A DNA stretch of 64,000 nt. It comes from Yersinia massiliensis. Its GTDB lineage: Bacteria > Pseudomonadota > Gammaproteobacteria > Enterobacterales > Enterobacteriaceae. Within the stretch, counting starts at the first letter, position 1; every line of letters begins with the position of its first letter. The translations under genes and the position numbers were made by a program. This document shows positions 10,224 through 20,497 of this stretch, one piece after another. The notes beneath the pieces are model-generated. The model worked only from the letters and a program-made list of their open reading frames with translations. It was not told where the DNA came from and ran no database searches. The stretch spans positions 2,356,001 through 2,420,000 of the forward strand of contig NZ_CP028487.1 in the NCBI RefSeq assembly GCF_003048255.1. Direction: 5' to 3'.

Positions 10224-12350
10224 ATGGAAAACCATGTTCACTCTTCATTAGTCTGCGCTGCGCGATTACTTCGTTTAGCGGGGTTGAATTCGCAGACGGC
10301 TGATGAGTATAGTCAAAAGGCGGTTATTGATCATACGACAATGGCCACACGTGCTTCATTGCAGCGATATTTATCTCAATTTTCTTGTGTCACATCAGCA
10401 CGTTTTAAAGTCAAAACACAGCAACTTAAAAACATTCAGCCTGAACAGTTGCCACTAGCCTTTCGCGATATGCGAGGCAGGTTCATTTTATTGGCACGAT
10501 TTAACGATAAACAAGTTTTATTACAGCATGCAGAAAGTAATAAACCTGAAATTATTACATTTCAAGAACTTGCTGATATATGGAGCGGGGTGGTTATTTA
10601 TTGTAGCCATTCGCGATTTAATATTCGATGGTTTATTCCCGCTTTATGGCAACATCGAAAGTCATTAACTCAAGTGCTGGTTTTATCCTTGTTGTTACAG
10701 TTTCTAGCATTGATCTCGCCACTTTTCTTTCAAGTTATCATGGATAAAGTGCTCGTCCACAATGCGCTGACCACACTGGATGTGTTAATTACGACACTCA
10801 TTGTCGTCGGGGTGTATGAAGTCATCTTGAAGTTTTTACGAGAATATATTTTCACTCATACCACAACACGTGTTGATATTTTATTAGGGGGTAAGTTATT
10901 TAAGCATTTAATCAAATTACCTTTAAGCTATTTTAAGCAGCGCCATGTCGGGAATATTGTCGCTAGAGTGCGGGAACTCGATAATATTCGTGAATTTATT
11001 ACGGGTTCAGCATTGACACTCTGTGTCGATGTTGCCTTTACCCTCATATTATTTATTGTGATGTGGTGTATCTCCCCATTACTGACGTTGATCATATTGG
11101 GTGTTCTACCCCTTTATTTTTTATTAGCGGTACTGACCACTCGGCAATTGCAAAAAAAAGTGGAAGTATTGTGCTGCTGCGCGGCACAAAACGGCGCATT
11201 TTTAACCGAAACTGTGTCGGGTGTTGAAACAGTCAAAAGTTTAGCGCTCGAACCGCAAATGCAGCAACGCTGGGAAACACAAACCCGTGATTTTGCTGAA
11301 GCGAATTTTCAAGTGCAAAATCTGCAAAATCTCAGCAGCCAAACAGCGCAGTTATTGCAAAAAGTGGCCGGTGCCGTGGTCATTGTCGTAGGGGCGTATC
11401 AGGTGATGTCTGTCCAGCTCAGTATCGGGCAACTGATCGCCTTTAATATGTTGGCTGTCCAAGCCTTAATGCCCATGAGCAAATTAGTCGATTTATGGCA
11501 ACAGAGCATACGAGCGCAAGTTGGCTTAATGCTGATATCCGACATTTTAAGCTTACCCGCTGAGCAAGCGGTAGATGCCACCCCTAGCGACGAACCCATC
11601 CGTGGTGATATTGCACTAAAGAATGTGCTTTTCCGCTATCGCCCTGATCTAGACCCCGTACTCCGTGACTTCTCACTTTCTCTGCGTGCGGGTGAGCATA
11701 TTGGGCTAGTGGGGCCGTCAGGTTCTGGCAAGAGCACCGTGGCGCGGTTACTACAACGGCTCTATGTCGCAGAACAAGGGAGTATCACGCTTGATGGCTA
11801 TTCTTTAGGACATTTCTCGCCTGAACATTTGCGACGCCAAGTGGGCGTTGTCATGCAAGAAAGCTATCTGTTCAACCGTACCGTGCGTGAAAATATTGCT
11901 CACTCGCGGCCTACCGCCTCGCTCAGGGAGGTCGTCGATGCGGCATCACTAGCAGGGGCGCACGCTTTTATTCTGGCTTTGCCGCTAGGCTACGACACCG
12001 TGCTGTCAGAAGGCGGTTCATCCCTTTCAGGCGGTCAACGTCAACGTATCGCGATTGCTCGCACCTTGATGGCTAATCCCCGCGTATTAATTTTCGATGA
12101 AGCGACCAGCGCTTTGGATGATGAATCGCAAGCCGAAGTGCTGAAAAATATGGATCGCATTCGCGCTAATCGTACCGTTATCACCATCGCTCATCGGCTG
12201 TCGACGGTTCGGCATTGCCATCGTATTGGCGTCATGACCCAAGGGCGAATCACTGAATTGGCTAATCATGATGAATTACTGGCGCTGAATGGCGTTTATG
12301 CCCAGCTTTGGCAGCAACAGGCTGATTTTAGCCATGAGGAATTAAAATGA
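10224..12350 (+). CDS. Type I secretion ABC exporter, RtxB/HlyB-like (peptidase C39-like, TM and ATPase domains)
   Basis: A 708-aa ABC exporter of type I secretion. Domains: N-terminal C39-like domain (residues 1-125) without an obvious catalytic Cys-His pair, so a substrate-recognition rather than leader-cleaving domain; six-helix membrane domain (about 140-430); ATPase domain with Walker A GPSGSGKST (about 498), signature LSGGQRQR (about 601), Walker B/D-loop IFDEATSALD and the switch IAHR. Start ATG at 10224 with AGGTGA 11 bases upstream; a GTG five codons earlier is less likely. The first kilobase is visibly AT-rich. It overlaps the adaptor gene by 4 bp (ATGA). Cargo is unknown; none is encoded nearby. 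Confidence 0.9.
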   Translation: MENHVHSSLVCAARLLRLAGLNSQTADEYSQKAVIDHTTMATRASLQRYLSQFSCVTSARFKVKTQQLKNIQPEQLPLAFRDMRGRFILLARFNDKQVLLQHAESNKPEIITFQELADIWSGVVIYCSHSRFNIRWFIPALWQHRKSLTQVLVLSLLLQFLALISPLFFQVIMDKVLVHNALTTLDVLITTLIVVGVYEVILKFLREYIFTHTTTRVDILLGGKLFKHLIKLPLSYFKQRHVGNIVARVRELDNIREFITGSALTLCVDVAFTLILFIVMWCISPLLTLIILGVLPLYFLLAVLTTRQLQKKVEVLCCCAAQNGAFLTETVSGVETVKSLALEPQMQQRWETQTRDFAEANFQVQNLQNLSSQTAQLLQKVAGAVVIVVGAYQVMSVQLSIGQLIAFNMLAVQALMPMSKLVDLWQQSIRAQVGLMLISDILSLPAEQAVDATPSDEPIRGDIALKNVLFRYRPDLDPVLRDFSLSLRAGEHIGLVGPSGSGKSTVARLLQRLYVAEQGSITLDGYSLGHFSPEHLRRQVGVVMQESYLFNRTVRENIAHSRPTASLREVVDAASLAGAHAFILALPLGYDTVLSEGGSSLSGGQRQRIAIARTLMANPRVLIFDEATSALDDESQAEVLKNMDRIRANRTVITIAHRLSTVRHCHRIGVMTQGRITELANHDELLALNGVYAQLWQQQADFSHEELK

Positions 12351-13741
12351 AGTTGATACAGTTTTTGACTAAATTGCCCCTTATTAATTCATTAAAGCGC
12401 TACTGGCGGCACTATTTCCCCGCCGATCGTCCCCGCGATGAATATGACTTTCTTCCTGCCTACCTAGATGTCGTGGAGCGACCTGTGGCACCACTTGCCC
12501 GGCGAACTGCATGGCTTTTGATGCTGACCTTGCTGCTGGTGTTGATATGGTCGATTGTCGGGAAGCTTGATATTCATGCCTCTGCCAACGGTAAAGCTAT
12601 TGTCTCTGAGCATTCGAAAGTAATCCAACCGCTAGAACCCGGTGTCGTGACCGCCATTAATGTTCGCGATGGTGACAGGGTTGAAACCGGTCAGGTCTTG
12701 ATTGAGTTGAACCCGATTGGTATCGATGCGGAGCTCAGTAATATCAATAAGCAATTGATGCATCGTTTGCTAGAAGCCGCACGTATGGTGGCGCTGCTGA
12801 CGGATGACCCGCTTGCGCATTTTATCTCCCCCACAAAAACACCTGAAGATTTGATCATGATGTCAACGGCACTTTTGACGAAAGAGCATGAGGAAGTCAA
12901 TGCGGAGTTGTCCCGTATGGACAGTGAGCAGGCGGTTAATCAAGCCCAGCTACAGGCCGCTATCGCCAATATCGCCAACCAGATAATATTGATGAAAAAC
13001 ATTCATCAACGGCTACAAGCATTGCGAACGTTGGCTAAATCCAAGTCGATTGCTGAAGTCGAATTGTTGGTGCAAGAACGTGAATGGCTAAACGCGAAGG
13101 CAGAAGAAAGCCGTTTTCAAAGTGAACAAACCGTTTTAGAGGCGAAGAACCTCAATTTAACGCAGACCCGTTTGCACTATTTGGCTGAAAAGAAACGCAG
13201 CTACCAAGAACGATTAAATAAAGCCCATGAAGTGATTAATCAATTGCAGCAGGAACAGATTAAGTTGAGTGAAAAGCAGCGCCAGCAAACCTTGCGTGCG
13301 CCAGTCGCGGGGGTGATACAGCAATTGGCTGTTCATACGCTCGGTGGTGTGGTGACGACCGCTCAGCCGCTGATGGTGTTGGTGCCCGAAGATCATCAGT
13401 TGGAATTGGATGTCATGGTACTCAATAAAGACGTGGGTTTTGTACTGCCGGGGCAGGCGGTGGAAGTGAAAGTCGACAGTTTCCCCTACACCCGATTTGG
13501 CACGTTATCGGGTGAAGTCAAACATGTCTCCCGTGATGCCATGGAGGATCAACAACTGGGATTCGTCTTCCCTGCGCGAATTCGGTTGCATAGCGATACG
13601 CTTGTTGTCGAAGGCAAACCCGTCAGGCTATCGGCAGGGATGGCTGTCAGTGTGGAGATTAAGACAGGCCAGCGGCGGGTTATTGATTATTTGTTAAGCC
13701 CACTGCAACAATATCAATCCGAAGCCATGAGGGAGCGTTGA
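12347..13741 (+). CDS. HlyD/RtxD-type membrane fusion protein of type I secretion
   Basis: Periplasmic adaptor, 464 aa, linking the inner-membrane exporters to an outer-membrane TolC-type channel. It has a cytoplasmic N-terminus, one membrane span (about residues 52-70), a lipoyl-like half-motif (VVTAINVRDGDRVETGQVL), a long alpha-helical hairpin region rich in Leu, Gln and Glu (about 125-320), the second lipoyl half (LRAPVAGVIQQL) and the C-terminal HlyD signature ending TGQRRVIDYLLSPL. It overlaps the upstream exporter by 4 bp and is followed at once by a second exporter, so all three are co-translated. No outer-membrane channel gene is present; TolC presumably serves. Confidence 0.92.
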   Translation: MKLIQFLTKLPLINSLKRYWRHYFPADRPRDEYDFLPAYLDVVERPVAPLARRTAWLLMLTLLLVLIWSIVGKLDIHASANGKAIVSEHSKVIQPLEPGVVTAINVRDGDRVETGQVLIELNPIGIDAELSNINKQLMHRLLEAARMVALLTDDPLAHFISPTKTPEDLIMMSTALLTKEHEEVNAELSRMDSEQAVNQAQLQAAIANIANQIILMKNIHQRLQALRTLAKSKSIAEVELLVQEREWLNAKAEESRFQSEQTVLEAKNLNLTQTRLHYLAEKKRSYQERLNKAHEVINQLQQEQIKLSEKQRQQTLRAPVAGVIQQLAVHTLGGVVTTAQPLMVLVPEDHQLELDVMVLNKDVGFVLPGQAVEVKVDSFPYTRFGTLSGEVKHVSRDAMEDQQLGFVFPARIRLHSDTLVVEGKPVRLSAGMAVSVEIKTGQRRVIDYLLSPLQQYQSEAMRER

Positions 13742-13742
13742 T

Positions 13743-15863
13743 ATGACAAGTACAACGTCAACTCAGGCTATTCAACCCTTGGCGGCATTAGCCCATGCCG
13801 CTGCGTGTTTTGATCTGCCCGTCGAACCCTCTCAACTGGCCCATCAGTTGGGATTAACATCCGAAAAAATAGATAGCATTGCTGTCTGTCGCTGCGCAGG
13901 TTGGATTGGTTTGCGCGCGAGGAAGGTATACCAGCAATTTGAACGTTTGGGGAATTTAGCGCTACCGATACTCTTTAGAGATGGTGCGCAGTGGTACGTG
14001 CTGCTGGCATTAAATGAAGATGGGGCGGTCATTTACAATGCAGCCAGTCACCAGAAGCAATCCGTCAGCCAGCAGCAACTGGCTAGTCTGTGGTCAGGTG
14101 AAGCTATTTTGCTGGCAAAAGCAGAACAACAGACGCAGAAGAAAACCGCGTTTGGCTTCAGTTGGTTCATGCCGGTGATAGCCAAGTATCGGCACCAACT
14201 CCGCAACATCATTTTAGTCTCGTTACTACTGCAAGGCATTTTGCTGGTCACACCGATGCTATTTGAAACGGTGATCGACAAAGTACTCGTCAGTCGGGGC
14301 ATCGGAAGTCTAATGGTACTGGGTAGTGCCATGATTGCGTTGGCGATTGCTGAGCCCTGTTACACCTTCTTACGTGGATGGTTGTTCTCTCATCTCTCCA
14401 GTCGCGTAGGGGCTGAGCTCAATACTCGCCTTTATCGCCATTTGCTTGGGCTACCATTGAGCTACTTTGGTGCGCAACAAACGGGGCAAACAATCGCTAA
14501 AGTCCGCGAAATGGAACAGATCCGCAGCTTCCTAACGGGATCCGCTTTGACGATGCTGCTGGACCTGATTTTTGTCGGCACTTTTATCACGGTGATGTTT
14601 TGCTACAGCAGCCAATTGACTTGGATCGTACTGTTTTCATTGCTGTGTTATCTGCTGTTTTGGTGGGCGGTGGGAGGCGTCTTACGTCAACGGGTTGAGC
14701 GGCAATATGAAGCCAGCGCACAGAACACTGCATTTTTGACCGAAACCATTAGCGGGTTGGAAACCATTAAAACGTCAGCCACAGAGCATCAATTTAATCG
14801 GGGCTGGCGGCAATCATTAGCGGGTTATGTTCGGGCTTCCTTTGCTTGTGCGCGAACAGCAAATACGGCCGAGCAAGGTATCACACTGATCAACAAGGTG
14901 ACGTCGGCTGTTTTACTTTGGTATGGCGTGAATTTGGTTTTGGTCGGTGACCTGAGTCCTGGGCAATTCATCGCATTTACGATGTTTTCAGGTTATGTCA
15001 CTCAGCCCATCTTGCGTTTGGCACAGATATGGCAAGATTTCCAACATACACAAGTTGCCCTGAAACGCATCGGTACTATCTTGGATTGTCCGGCCGAACC
15101 GGGCAGTGCGGGATTATCCTCAGGCAATGAGTGGACGGGAAATTTAACCTTTAAACAGGTGCGTTTTCGCTATCGCCCCGATACGGCTGAGGTGTTGCAG
15201 AATCTTAATTTGGAGATTGCGGGCGGCGAATTTATCGGTATCACAGGGCCATCAGGCTGCGGAAAATCCACGCTGACCAAGTTGTTGCAACGTCTCTATA
15301 TTCCGCAGCACGGGCAGATTCTGGTGGACGGGCAAGATTTAGCCATTACCGACGCCACGGCATTACGTTGCCAAATGAGTGTGGTCTTGCAAGATAGCGT
15401 GCTGTTCTCCGGCACGTTGAGAGACAATATTTGCCAATGCCGGCCCAACGCCGATGATACTCAGGTTGAACATGTCGCCCGCCAAGCGGGTGCCCATGAT
15501 TTTATTATGTCGCTGCCGCAAGGCTATCAAACCCAAGTTGGGGAAAGGGGCAGTTTACTTTCTGGCGGGCAACGACAGCGTGTGGCGCTCGCTAGAGCAC
15601 TCATGGCTGCCCCCAAAATTCTGATTCTTGATGAAGCTACCAGTGCTCTGGATTATGAGTCTGAGGCAGCCATTATGCGCCAATTACCGGTGATCACTCG
15701 CAATCGCACTGTGATTTGTATCGCGCATCGGTTGAACACTTTACGTCAGTGTGACCGGATTTTGGTCTTAAAAGAGGGGCAAGTGCTAGAACAAGGCAGT
15801 CATCAGGCGCTGGTGGATCAAGCGGGTGTCTACGCACGTTTATGGCAGTTACAAACGGGGTAA
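13743..15863 (+). CDS. Second type I secretion ABC exporter, RtxE/HlyB-like
   Basis: A second full exporter, 706 aa, one base after the adaptor stop. N-terminal C39-like domain (residues 1-135) lacks a plausible catalytic cysteine; membrane domain about 145-440; ATPase domain with Walker A GPSGCGKST (about 501), signature LSGGQRQR (about 605), LILDEATSALD and IAHR. All ATPase motifs look intact. Two exporters around one adaptor is the rtxB-rtxD-rtxE layout of the Vibrio MARTX secretion system, in which the two ATPases are thought to work together. The two exporters here are clearly paralogous but well diverged, so this is not a recent duplication. Confidence 0.9.
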   Translation: MTSTTSTQAIQPLAALAHAAACFDLPVEPSQLAHQLGLTSEKIDSIAVCRCAGWIGLRARKVYQQFERLGNLALPILFRDGAQWYVLLALNEDGAVIYNAASHQKQSVSQQQLASLWSGEAILLAKAEQQTQKKTAFGFSWFMPVIAKYRHQLRNIILVSLLLQGILLVTPMLFETVIDKVLVSRGIGSLMVLGSAMIALAIAEPCYTFLRGWLFSHLSSRVGAELNTRLYRHLLGLPLSYFGAQQTGQTIAKVREMEQIRSFLTGSALTMLLDLIFVGTFITVMFCYSSQLTWIVLFSLLCYLLFWWAVGGVLRQRVERQYEASAQNTAFLTETISGLETIKTSATEHQFNRGWRQSLAGYVRASFACARTANTAEQGITLINKVTSAVLLWYGVNLVLVGDLSPGQFIAFTMFSGYVTQPILRLAQIWQDFQHTQVALKRIGTILDCPAEPGSAGLSSGNEWTGNLTFKQVRFRYRPDTAEVLQNLNLEIAGGEFIGITGPSGCGKSTLTKLLQRLYIPQHGQILVDGQDLAITDATALRCQMSVVLQDSVLFSGTLRDNICQCRPNADDTQVEHVARQAGAHDFIMSLPQGYQTQVGERGSLLSGGQRQRVALARALMAAPKILILDEATSALDYESEAAIMRQLPVITRNRTVICIAHRLNTLRQCDRILVLKEGQVLEQGSHQALVDQAGVYARLWQLQTG

Positions 15864-15994
15864 CGAGTCGCGTCAGGCAAGTAAAGCGTCAATATCCCCT
15901 AAACATGAGATAGACAACGCACATGACGATTGAGTACTGTATATATCATCAGTTATCGGTTGTAACGGAATCTATCGTATTAAAAAGGGGACTT

Positions 15995-17140
15995 ATGATT
16001 ACTCGACTTGCCATCTCGGGTTACCGTTCTTTGCGTGACGTGGTACTGGAATTAGGGCAATTAAATGTGATTACCGGTGCTAATGGCAGCGGTAAATCGA
16101 GCCTTTATCGCGCACTAAGATTGCTGTCAGACATTGGCCAAGGGCAAGTGATTCAGTCGCTTGCGGCAGAGGGAGGGTTGCAATCTACGCTGTGGGCCGG
16201 GCCAGAGTCTTTTTCCAATGCGATGAAATCTGGAGAGCAACCGATCCAAGGCACGGTCAGGCATCATCCTGTCAGTCTTAAATTGGGTTTCGCGGGTGAC
16301 GATTACGGTTATGCCATTGACCTTGGTTTACCGCCCCCGCGTCGCTCCTATTTTGCCCGAGATCCAGAAATCAAAATTGAAAGTCTGTGGTGTGGCAATA
16401 TTCTCACTCATAACACCCTTTTTGCTGAGCGTCGCGGCCCGCGTGTTCGGGTTCGCGATGAACGCGGCAGTTGGCGTGAGGCTTATCATGGGTTAGCGGC
16501 CCATGACAGCATAATGACGCACAGTACCGATCCACGAGACGCGCCAGAGATCCTACTCATGCGTGAGCGGATGCGAGCATGGCGTTTCTACGACAATCTT
16601 CGCACCGATCGACATGCCCCCGCACGTCAATTGCAGATAGGCACTTATACGCCGGTACTGGCCAGTGATGGTTCGGATCTGGCGGCGGCATTGCAAACCA
16701 TCATCGAAATCGGGGATAGCGAAGCTTTAAACCACACCGTTGCAGATGCTTTCTCGGGGACGACGTTGGATATTCTGCCTAATTTTGAAATTCAACTGTC
16801 ACAGCAAGGTTTACTACGGCCGCTTAAGGTGGCTGAGCTTTCTGATGGCACGTTGCGGTACTTATTATTGGTGGCGGCGCTATTATCACCCCGACCACCA
16901 GAGATGATGATACTGAATGAACCGGAAATCAGTCTGCATGTTGATTTACTCAAACCACTGGCTCGTTTGATTGGTCAGGCCGCACGACATACGCAAGTGA
17001 TTGTGGTTTCACATGCCGCAGAATTGGTGGGGGCATTGCAGGAAGAAGCGCACTGCAATCAAATCTTGTTGGATAAGCAATGGAGTGAAACACACGTGCA
17101 GCAAGAAAATATCCCTGAATGGGAGTGGCCCACGAGATAG
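15995..17140 (+). CDS. Predicted AAA-type ATPase (AAA_21, RecF/SMC-like)
   Basis: A 381-aa predicted ATPase. Walker A is GANGSGKSS near residue 30 after the ITRLAISGYRSLRDV N-terminus; Walker B is MMILNEPEISLH near residue 300, followed by the VVVSHAAELV His switch. This is the single-domain arrangement of COG4637-type ATPases, whose role is unknown; some relatives act in defence or DNA metabolism but nothing here proves that. Start ATG at 15995 with an excellent AAAGGGGA ribosome site; an earlier ATG adds 24 residues without support. It begins 131 bp after the second exporter and could be co-transcribed, though a functional link is not established. Confidence 0.8.
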   Translation: MITRLAISGYRSLRDVVLELGQLNVITGANGSGKSSLYRALRLLSDIGQGQVIQSLAAEGGLQSTLWAGPESFSNAMKSGEQPIQGTVRHHPVSLKLGFAGDDYGYAIDLGLPPPRRSYFARDPEIKIESLWCGNILTHNTLFAERRGPRVRVRDERGSWREAYHGLAAHDSIMTHSTDPRDAPEILLMRERMRAWRFYDNLRTDRHAPARQLQIGTYTPVLASDGSDLAAALQTIIEIGDSEALNHTVADAFSGTTLDILPNFEIQLSQQGLLRPLKVAELSDGTLRYLLLVAALLSPRPPEMMILNEPEISLHVDLLKPLARLIGQAARHTQVIVVSHAAELVGALQEEAHCNQILLDKQWSETHVQQENIPEWEWPTR

Positions 17141-17143
17141 AAA

Positions 17144-17170
17144 AAGAAAAGGGGCGGTTAAGCCCCCTTT
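17144..17170. terminator. Bidirectional terminator between the AAA ATPase and araA
   Basis: GGGGC pairs with GCCCC across GGTTAA. On the minus strand the stem is followed by TTTTCTTTTT, a good U-tract for araBA; on the plus strand by CCTTTGGTT, weaker. The genes converge here. Confidence 0.65.
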
Positions 17171-17202
17171 GGTTAAATCGAGATCTATAGGTTAAATCGA
17201 GA
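17171..17202. repeat. Short direct repeat GGTTAAATCGAGA, two copies
   Basis: Two identical 13-bp copies 19 bp apart in the gap between two convergent genes. No function is apparent; replication slippage is the simplest origin. Confidence 0.7.
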
Positions 17203-17240
17203 CCAATAAGTTCACACGTGCAGATAACACGTCGGTGCGC

Positions 17241-18746
17241 TTAACGCTGATTAAGATGGTAATACACTTCGTTCCAGCGGATTTCATTCTTGAATGCTGG
17301 CAGTGTGGTGTCGTTGTCGATCAGCAGGAACTCAATACCATGCATTTCTGCATACAGGCGCAACTCGTCGACACCAATAGCTTGCGAGAAGACGGTATGG
17401 TGCGCGCCACCCGCGATGATCCAAGCTTCGGCGGCGGTGGCCAGTGAAGGCTGAGCTTGCCAAATAGCGCGTGCTACTGGGAGTTTAGGCAATGGATGTG
17501 GCTGCTCAACCGTATCAACGACATTGACCAACAGGCGGAAACGATCGCCCATATCAATCAAGCTGGCATTCAGCGCAGGGCCAGCGGGGGTAGAGAAGAT
17601 TAAGCGAGCCGGATCAGCTTTACCGCCGATACCCAAATGTTGCACGTCCAGCAGCGGTTTTTCTTCTTTGGCAATAGATGGGCAGACTTCCAGCATATGA
17701 GAGCCGACCACGAGATCATTACCCGGTTGGAAGTTATAGGTGTAATCCTCCATAAATGAGGTGCCGCCTTTCAGGCCAGTTCCCATCACTTTGAGGATGC
17801 GCAGTAATGCTGCGGTTTTCCAGTCGCCTTCGCCGCCAAACCCATAACCTTGCTGCATTAGGCGCTGTACCGCTAATCCCGGTAACTGCTTCAGCCCGTA
17901 CAGGTTTTCAAAATTAGTGGTGAAGGCTTTAAAACCACCTTGTTCTAAGAAACGCTTCATGCCTAACTCAATTTTTGCGGCGTCCAACAAGTTTTCGCGT
18001 TTGTTACCGTTCAATTTTACCGCATCGGTCAAGCGATAAGTGGCTTCATACTCTTCCACCAGCGCATCAATATCAGCCTGACTAACAGCATCGACGACCG
18101 TGACCAAATCACCAATACCATAAGCATTAACGCTGTAGCCAAACTGGATTTGGGCAGCCACTTTGTCCCCATCAGTGACGGCAACTTCGCGCATGTTATC
18201 GCCAAAGCGTGCCACTTTCAGTTGTTGGCTTTCTTGCTTAGCTGCCGCAACACGCATCCATTGTGCGATGCGTTGATGGGCTTCTTTATCCTGCCAGTGA
18301 CCGGTGATCACGCTATGTTGCTTACGCATACGCGCGCCAATGAAACCAAACTCACGGCCACCATGGGCGGTTTGGTTCAGGTTCATAAAGTCCATATCCA
18401 TAGTTTCCCATGGGATCTGGGCATTAAACTGCGTGTGGAACTGCAACAATGGCTTATTCAGAATCGACAGACCACCAATCCACATTTTGGCTGGGGAGAA
18501 GGTGTGTAGCCAAGTCATCACGCCGACACAGGCGGTATTAAAGTTAGCTTCGCGGCACAGGGCCGTTATCTCATCGGGTGTGGTCACTAAAGGCTTCAGC
18601 ACCAGTCTAAGGGGTAAGCCTGCTTCGCTGTTGAGGCTATTGGCGACCTGATGGGCATTATCCATCACTTGTTGCAGTGTTTTAGGACCATAGAGGTTTT
18701 GGCTGCCGATGACGAACCACACTTCTGATTGTTCGAATATGTCCAT
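17241..18746 (-). CDS. araA: L-arabinose isomerase
   Basis: Cytosolic Mn-dependent enzyme, 501 aa, converting L-arabinose to L-ribulose. The sequence starts [20 protein letters not shown], one residue longer than E. coli AraA (500 aa), and keeps metal-site regions around [12 protein letters not shown] and the EVCPSIA segment. An ATG four codons earlier is possible but less family-like. It lies 35 bp downstream of araB in the same operon. AraD, which completes araBAD in E. coli, does not follow. Confidence 0.97.
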   Translation of the reverse strand: MDIFEQSEVWFVIGSQNLYGPKTLQQVMDNAHQVANSLNSEAGLPLRLVLKPLVTTPDEITALCREANFNTACVGVMTWLHTFSPAKMWIGGLSILNKPLLQFHTQFNAQIPWETMDMDFMNLNQTAHGGREFGFIGARMRKQHSVITGHWQDKEAHQRIAQWMRVAAAKQESQQLKVARFGDNMREVAVTDGDKVAAQIQFGYSVNAYGIGDLVTVVDAVSQADIDALVEEYEATYRLTDAVKLNGNKRENLLDAAKIELGMKRFLEQGGFKAFTTNFENLYGLKQLPGLAVQRLMQQGYGFGGEGDWKTAALLRILKVMGTGLKGGTSFMEDYTYNFQPGNDLVVGSHMLEVCPSIAKEEKPLLDVQHLGIGGKADPARLIFSTPAGPALNASLIDMGDRFRLLVNVVDTVEQPHPLPKLPVARAIWQAQPSLATAAEAWIIAGGAHHTVFSQAIGVDELRLYAEMHGIEFLLIDNDTTLPAFKNEIRWNEVYYHLNQR

Positions 18747-18781
18747 CTGATACTCCAATTAAAAATAGATAAGGTTAACCA

Positions 18782-20497
18782 TCAAGATCGGTTGATCGGT
18801 GCGTAATGGGGTTCTGCGGACAAACACCACTGCTGGTAACGTTGATAAAGCTGCTGATAACGGGCAACTTGCTCGGCATTTGGGGTCAGGGTACGTTCAA
18901 TCTGACAAGCCATATGGCGTTGTGCTGTTGGCACATCATCAAACACGCCAGCGGCTACCGCGGCAAAAATAGCGGCACCGAGTGCACAGCATTGATCCGA
19001 GGCCACTATTTGCAGCGGGCGGTTCATCACATCGGCACAAACTTGCATGATAACCGGAGATTTACGGGCAATGCCGCCTAAGGCCAGCACGTTCTCCACG
19101 GGGATATCTTGTTGTTCAAAGCATTCCATAATGGCACGCGCCCCAAATGCTGTCGCGGCGATAAACCCGCCAAAGAGCGTAGGAGCATCGGTACCCAAAT
19201 TCAGGTCGGTAATCACTCCTTTTAGGCGCTGATTGGCATTAGGAGTGCGGCGACCATTAAACCAATCCAGAACCACTGGAAGGTGATCAAGAGAGGGATT
19301 TTTCGCCCATTCAGCCGTCAGTGAGGCCAATAGAGTAGATTCAATTTGTTTTAGCTGTGGTTGCAATTCGGGCTGTGCCAAGGCGACTTGGTGTAATGGC
19401 CAACTCAGCAGACGACTGAACCAAGCATACATATCACCGAAGGCAGATTGACCTGCCTCCATGCCTATCCAACCGGGCACGACACTGCCTTCGACTTGCC
19501 CACAAATGCCCGCAATCGCACGATCACCCACCAATTTTTCATCAGCAATCAAAATATCGCAGGTGGAGGTGCCGATGACTTTAACCAAGGTATAAGGCTG
19601 AGCACCCGCACCAACAGCGCCCATATGGCAATCAAATGCACCGCCAGAAATGATCACGGTGGCGGGTAGCCCAAGACGTTCAGCCCATTCTGCAGTGATT
19701 AACCCTACAGGACGTTCGGCAGTATAGGTATCGGTAAACAGGGGGTATTCAAGGTCGTTCACCAGACTAGCATCCAGTGCGGCTAAAAACTCCCGTGGCG
19801 GTAATCCTCCCCATGACGGATGCCACAAACTTTTATGGCCTGCGCTACAACGGCCCCGTTGGATATTCTGTGGAGCCGTAGTGCCGGATAACAATGCGGG
19901 AACCCAATCACAGAGTTCAATCCAAGATACCGCCGCTTCACGTACCGCCGCATCAGCGCGCGTGACATGCAGAATTTTTGCCCAGAACCATTCGGAAGAA
20001 TAAACACCACCGATATAGCGAGAATAATCCGCAAATTCTCCACTGCGGCATAAACGGTTGATTTCTTCAGCTTCTTCAATCGCTGTGTGGTCTTTCCACA
20101 AGACAAACATCGCATTGGGGTTATCGGCAAAATCAGGGCGTAATGCTAAGACCCGACCTTGCGCATCAATCGGTGCCGGTGTTGAGCCGGTGGTATCAAC
20201 CCCAATCCCCACAATCTGTTGGCGCTGTTCTGCTGACAATCGGCCGACCACCTGACGAATGGCTTGCTCCATGGCTTCAATGTAGTCAAGGGGATGATGG
20301 CGAAATTGGTTTTGAGCCGCCTGAGAATAGAGTCCTTGCTGCCAGCGTGGGTAGTAGACAACTTCGGTATCGATCTCGGTGCCATGTTGACAGTCTACCG
20401 CCAATACCCGGACGGAATCGCTGCCAAAATCCAGGCCGAGGGAGATAGCCTTATTTGCCGAAATGGCACTCTCTGCCGAGATAACGTCGCCTGTCAT
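18782..20497 (-). CDS. araB: L-ribulokinase
   Basis: FGGY-family sugar kinase, 571 aa, phosphorylating L-ribulose to L-ribulose-5-phosphate. The N-terminal phosphate loop [15 protein letters not shown], the [13 protein letters not shown] motif and the C-terminal [11 protein letters not shown] are diagnostic. The N-terminus has about 15 residues more than E. coli AraB, and the start is supported by AGGAG nine bases upstream. First gene of araBA, divergent from araFGH across a 435-bp regulatory region. Confidence 0.96.
   Translation of the reverse strand: MTGDVISAESAISANKAISLGLDFGSDSVRVLAVDCQHGTEIDTEVVYYPRWQQGLYSQAAQNQFRHHPLDYIEAMEQAIRQVVGRLSAEQRQQIVGIGVDTTGSTPAPIDAQGRVLALRPDFADNPNAMFVLWKDHTAIEEAEEINRLCRSGEFADYSRYIGGVYSSEWFWAKILHVTRADAAVREAAVSWIELCDWVPALLSGTTAPQNIQRGRCSAGHKSLWHPSWGGLPPREFLAALDASLVNDLEYPLFTDTYTAERPVGLITAEWAERLGLPATVIISGGAFDCHMGAVGAGAQPYTLVKVIGTSTCDILIADEKLVGDRAIAGICGQVEGSVVPGWIGMEAGQSAFGDMYAWFSRLLSWPLHQVALAQPELQPQLKQIESTLLASLTAEWAKNPSLDHLPVVLDWFNGRRTPNANQRLKGVITDLNLGTDAPTLFGGFIAATAFGARAIMECFEQQDIPVENVLALGGIARKSPVIMQVCADVMNRPLQIVASDQCCALGAAIFAAVAAGVFDDVPTAQRHMACQIERTLTPNAEQVARYQQLYQRYQQWCLSAEPHYAPINRS

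Noticed and set aside
15955..15975. GTTGTAAC core of a Ter site (CGGTTGTAACGG)
   Set aside because: Flanking bases on both sides disagree with Ter; likely chance.
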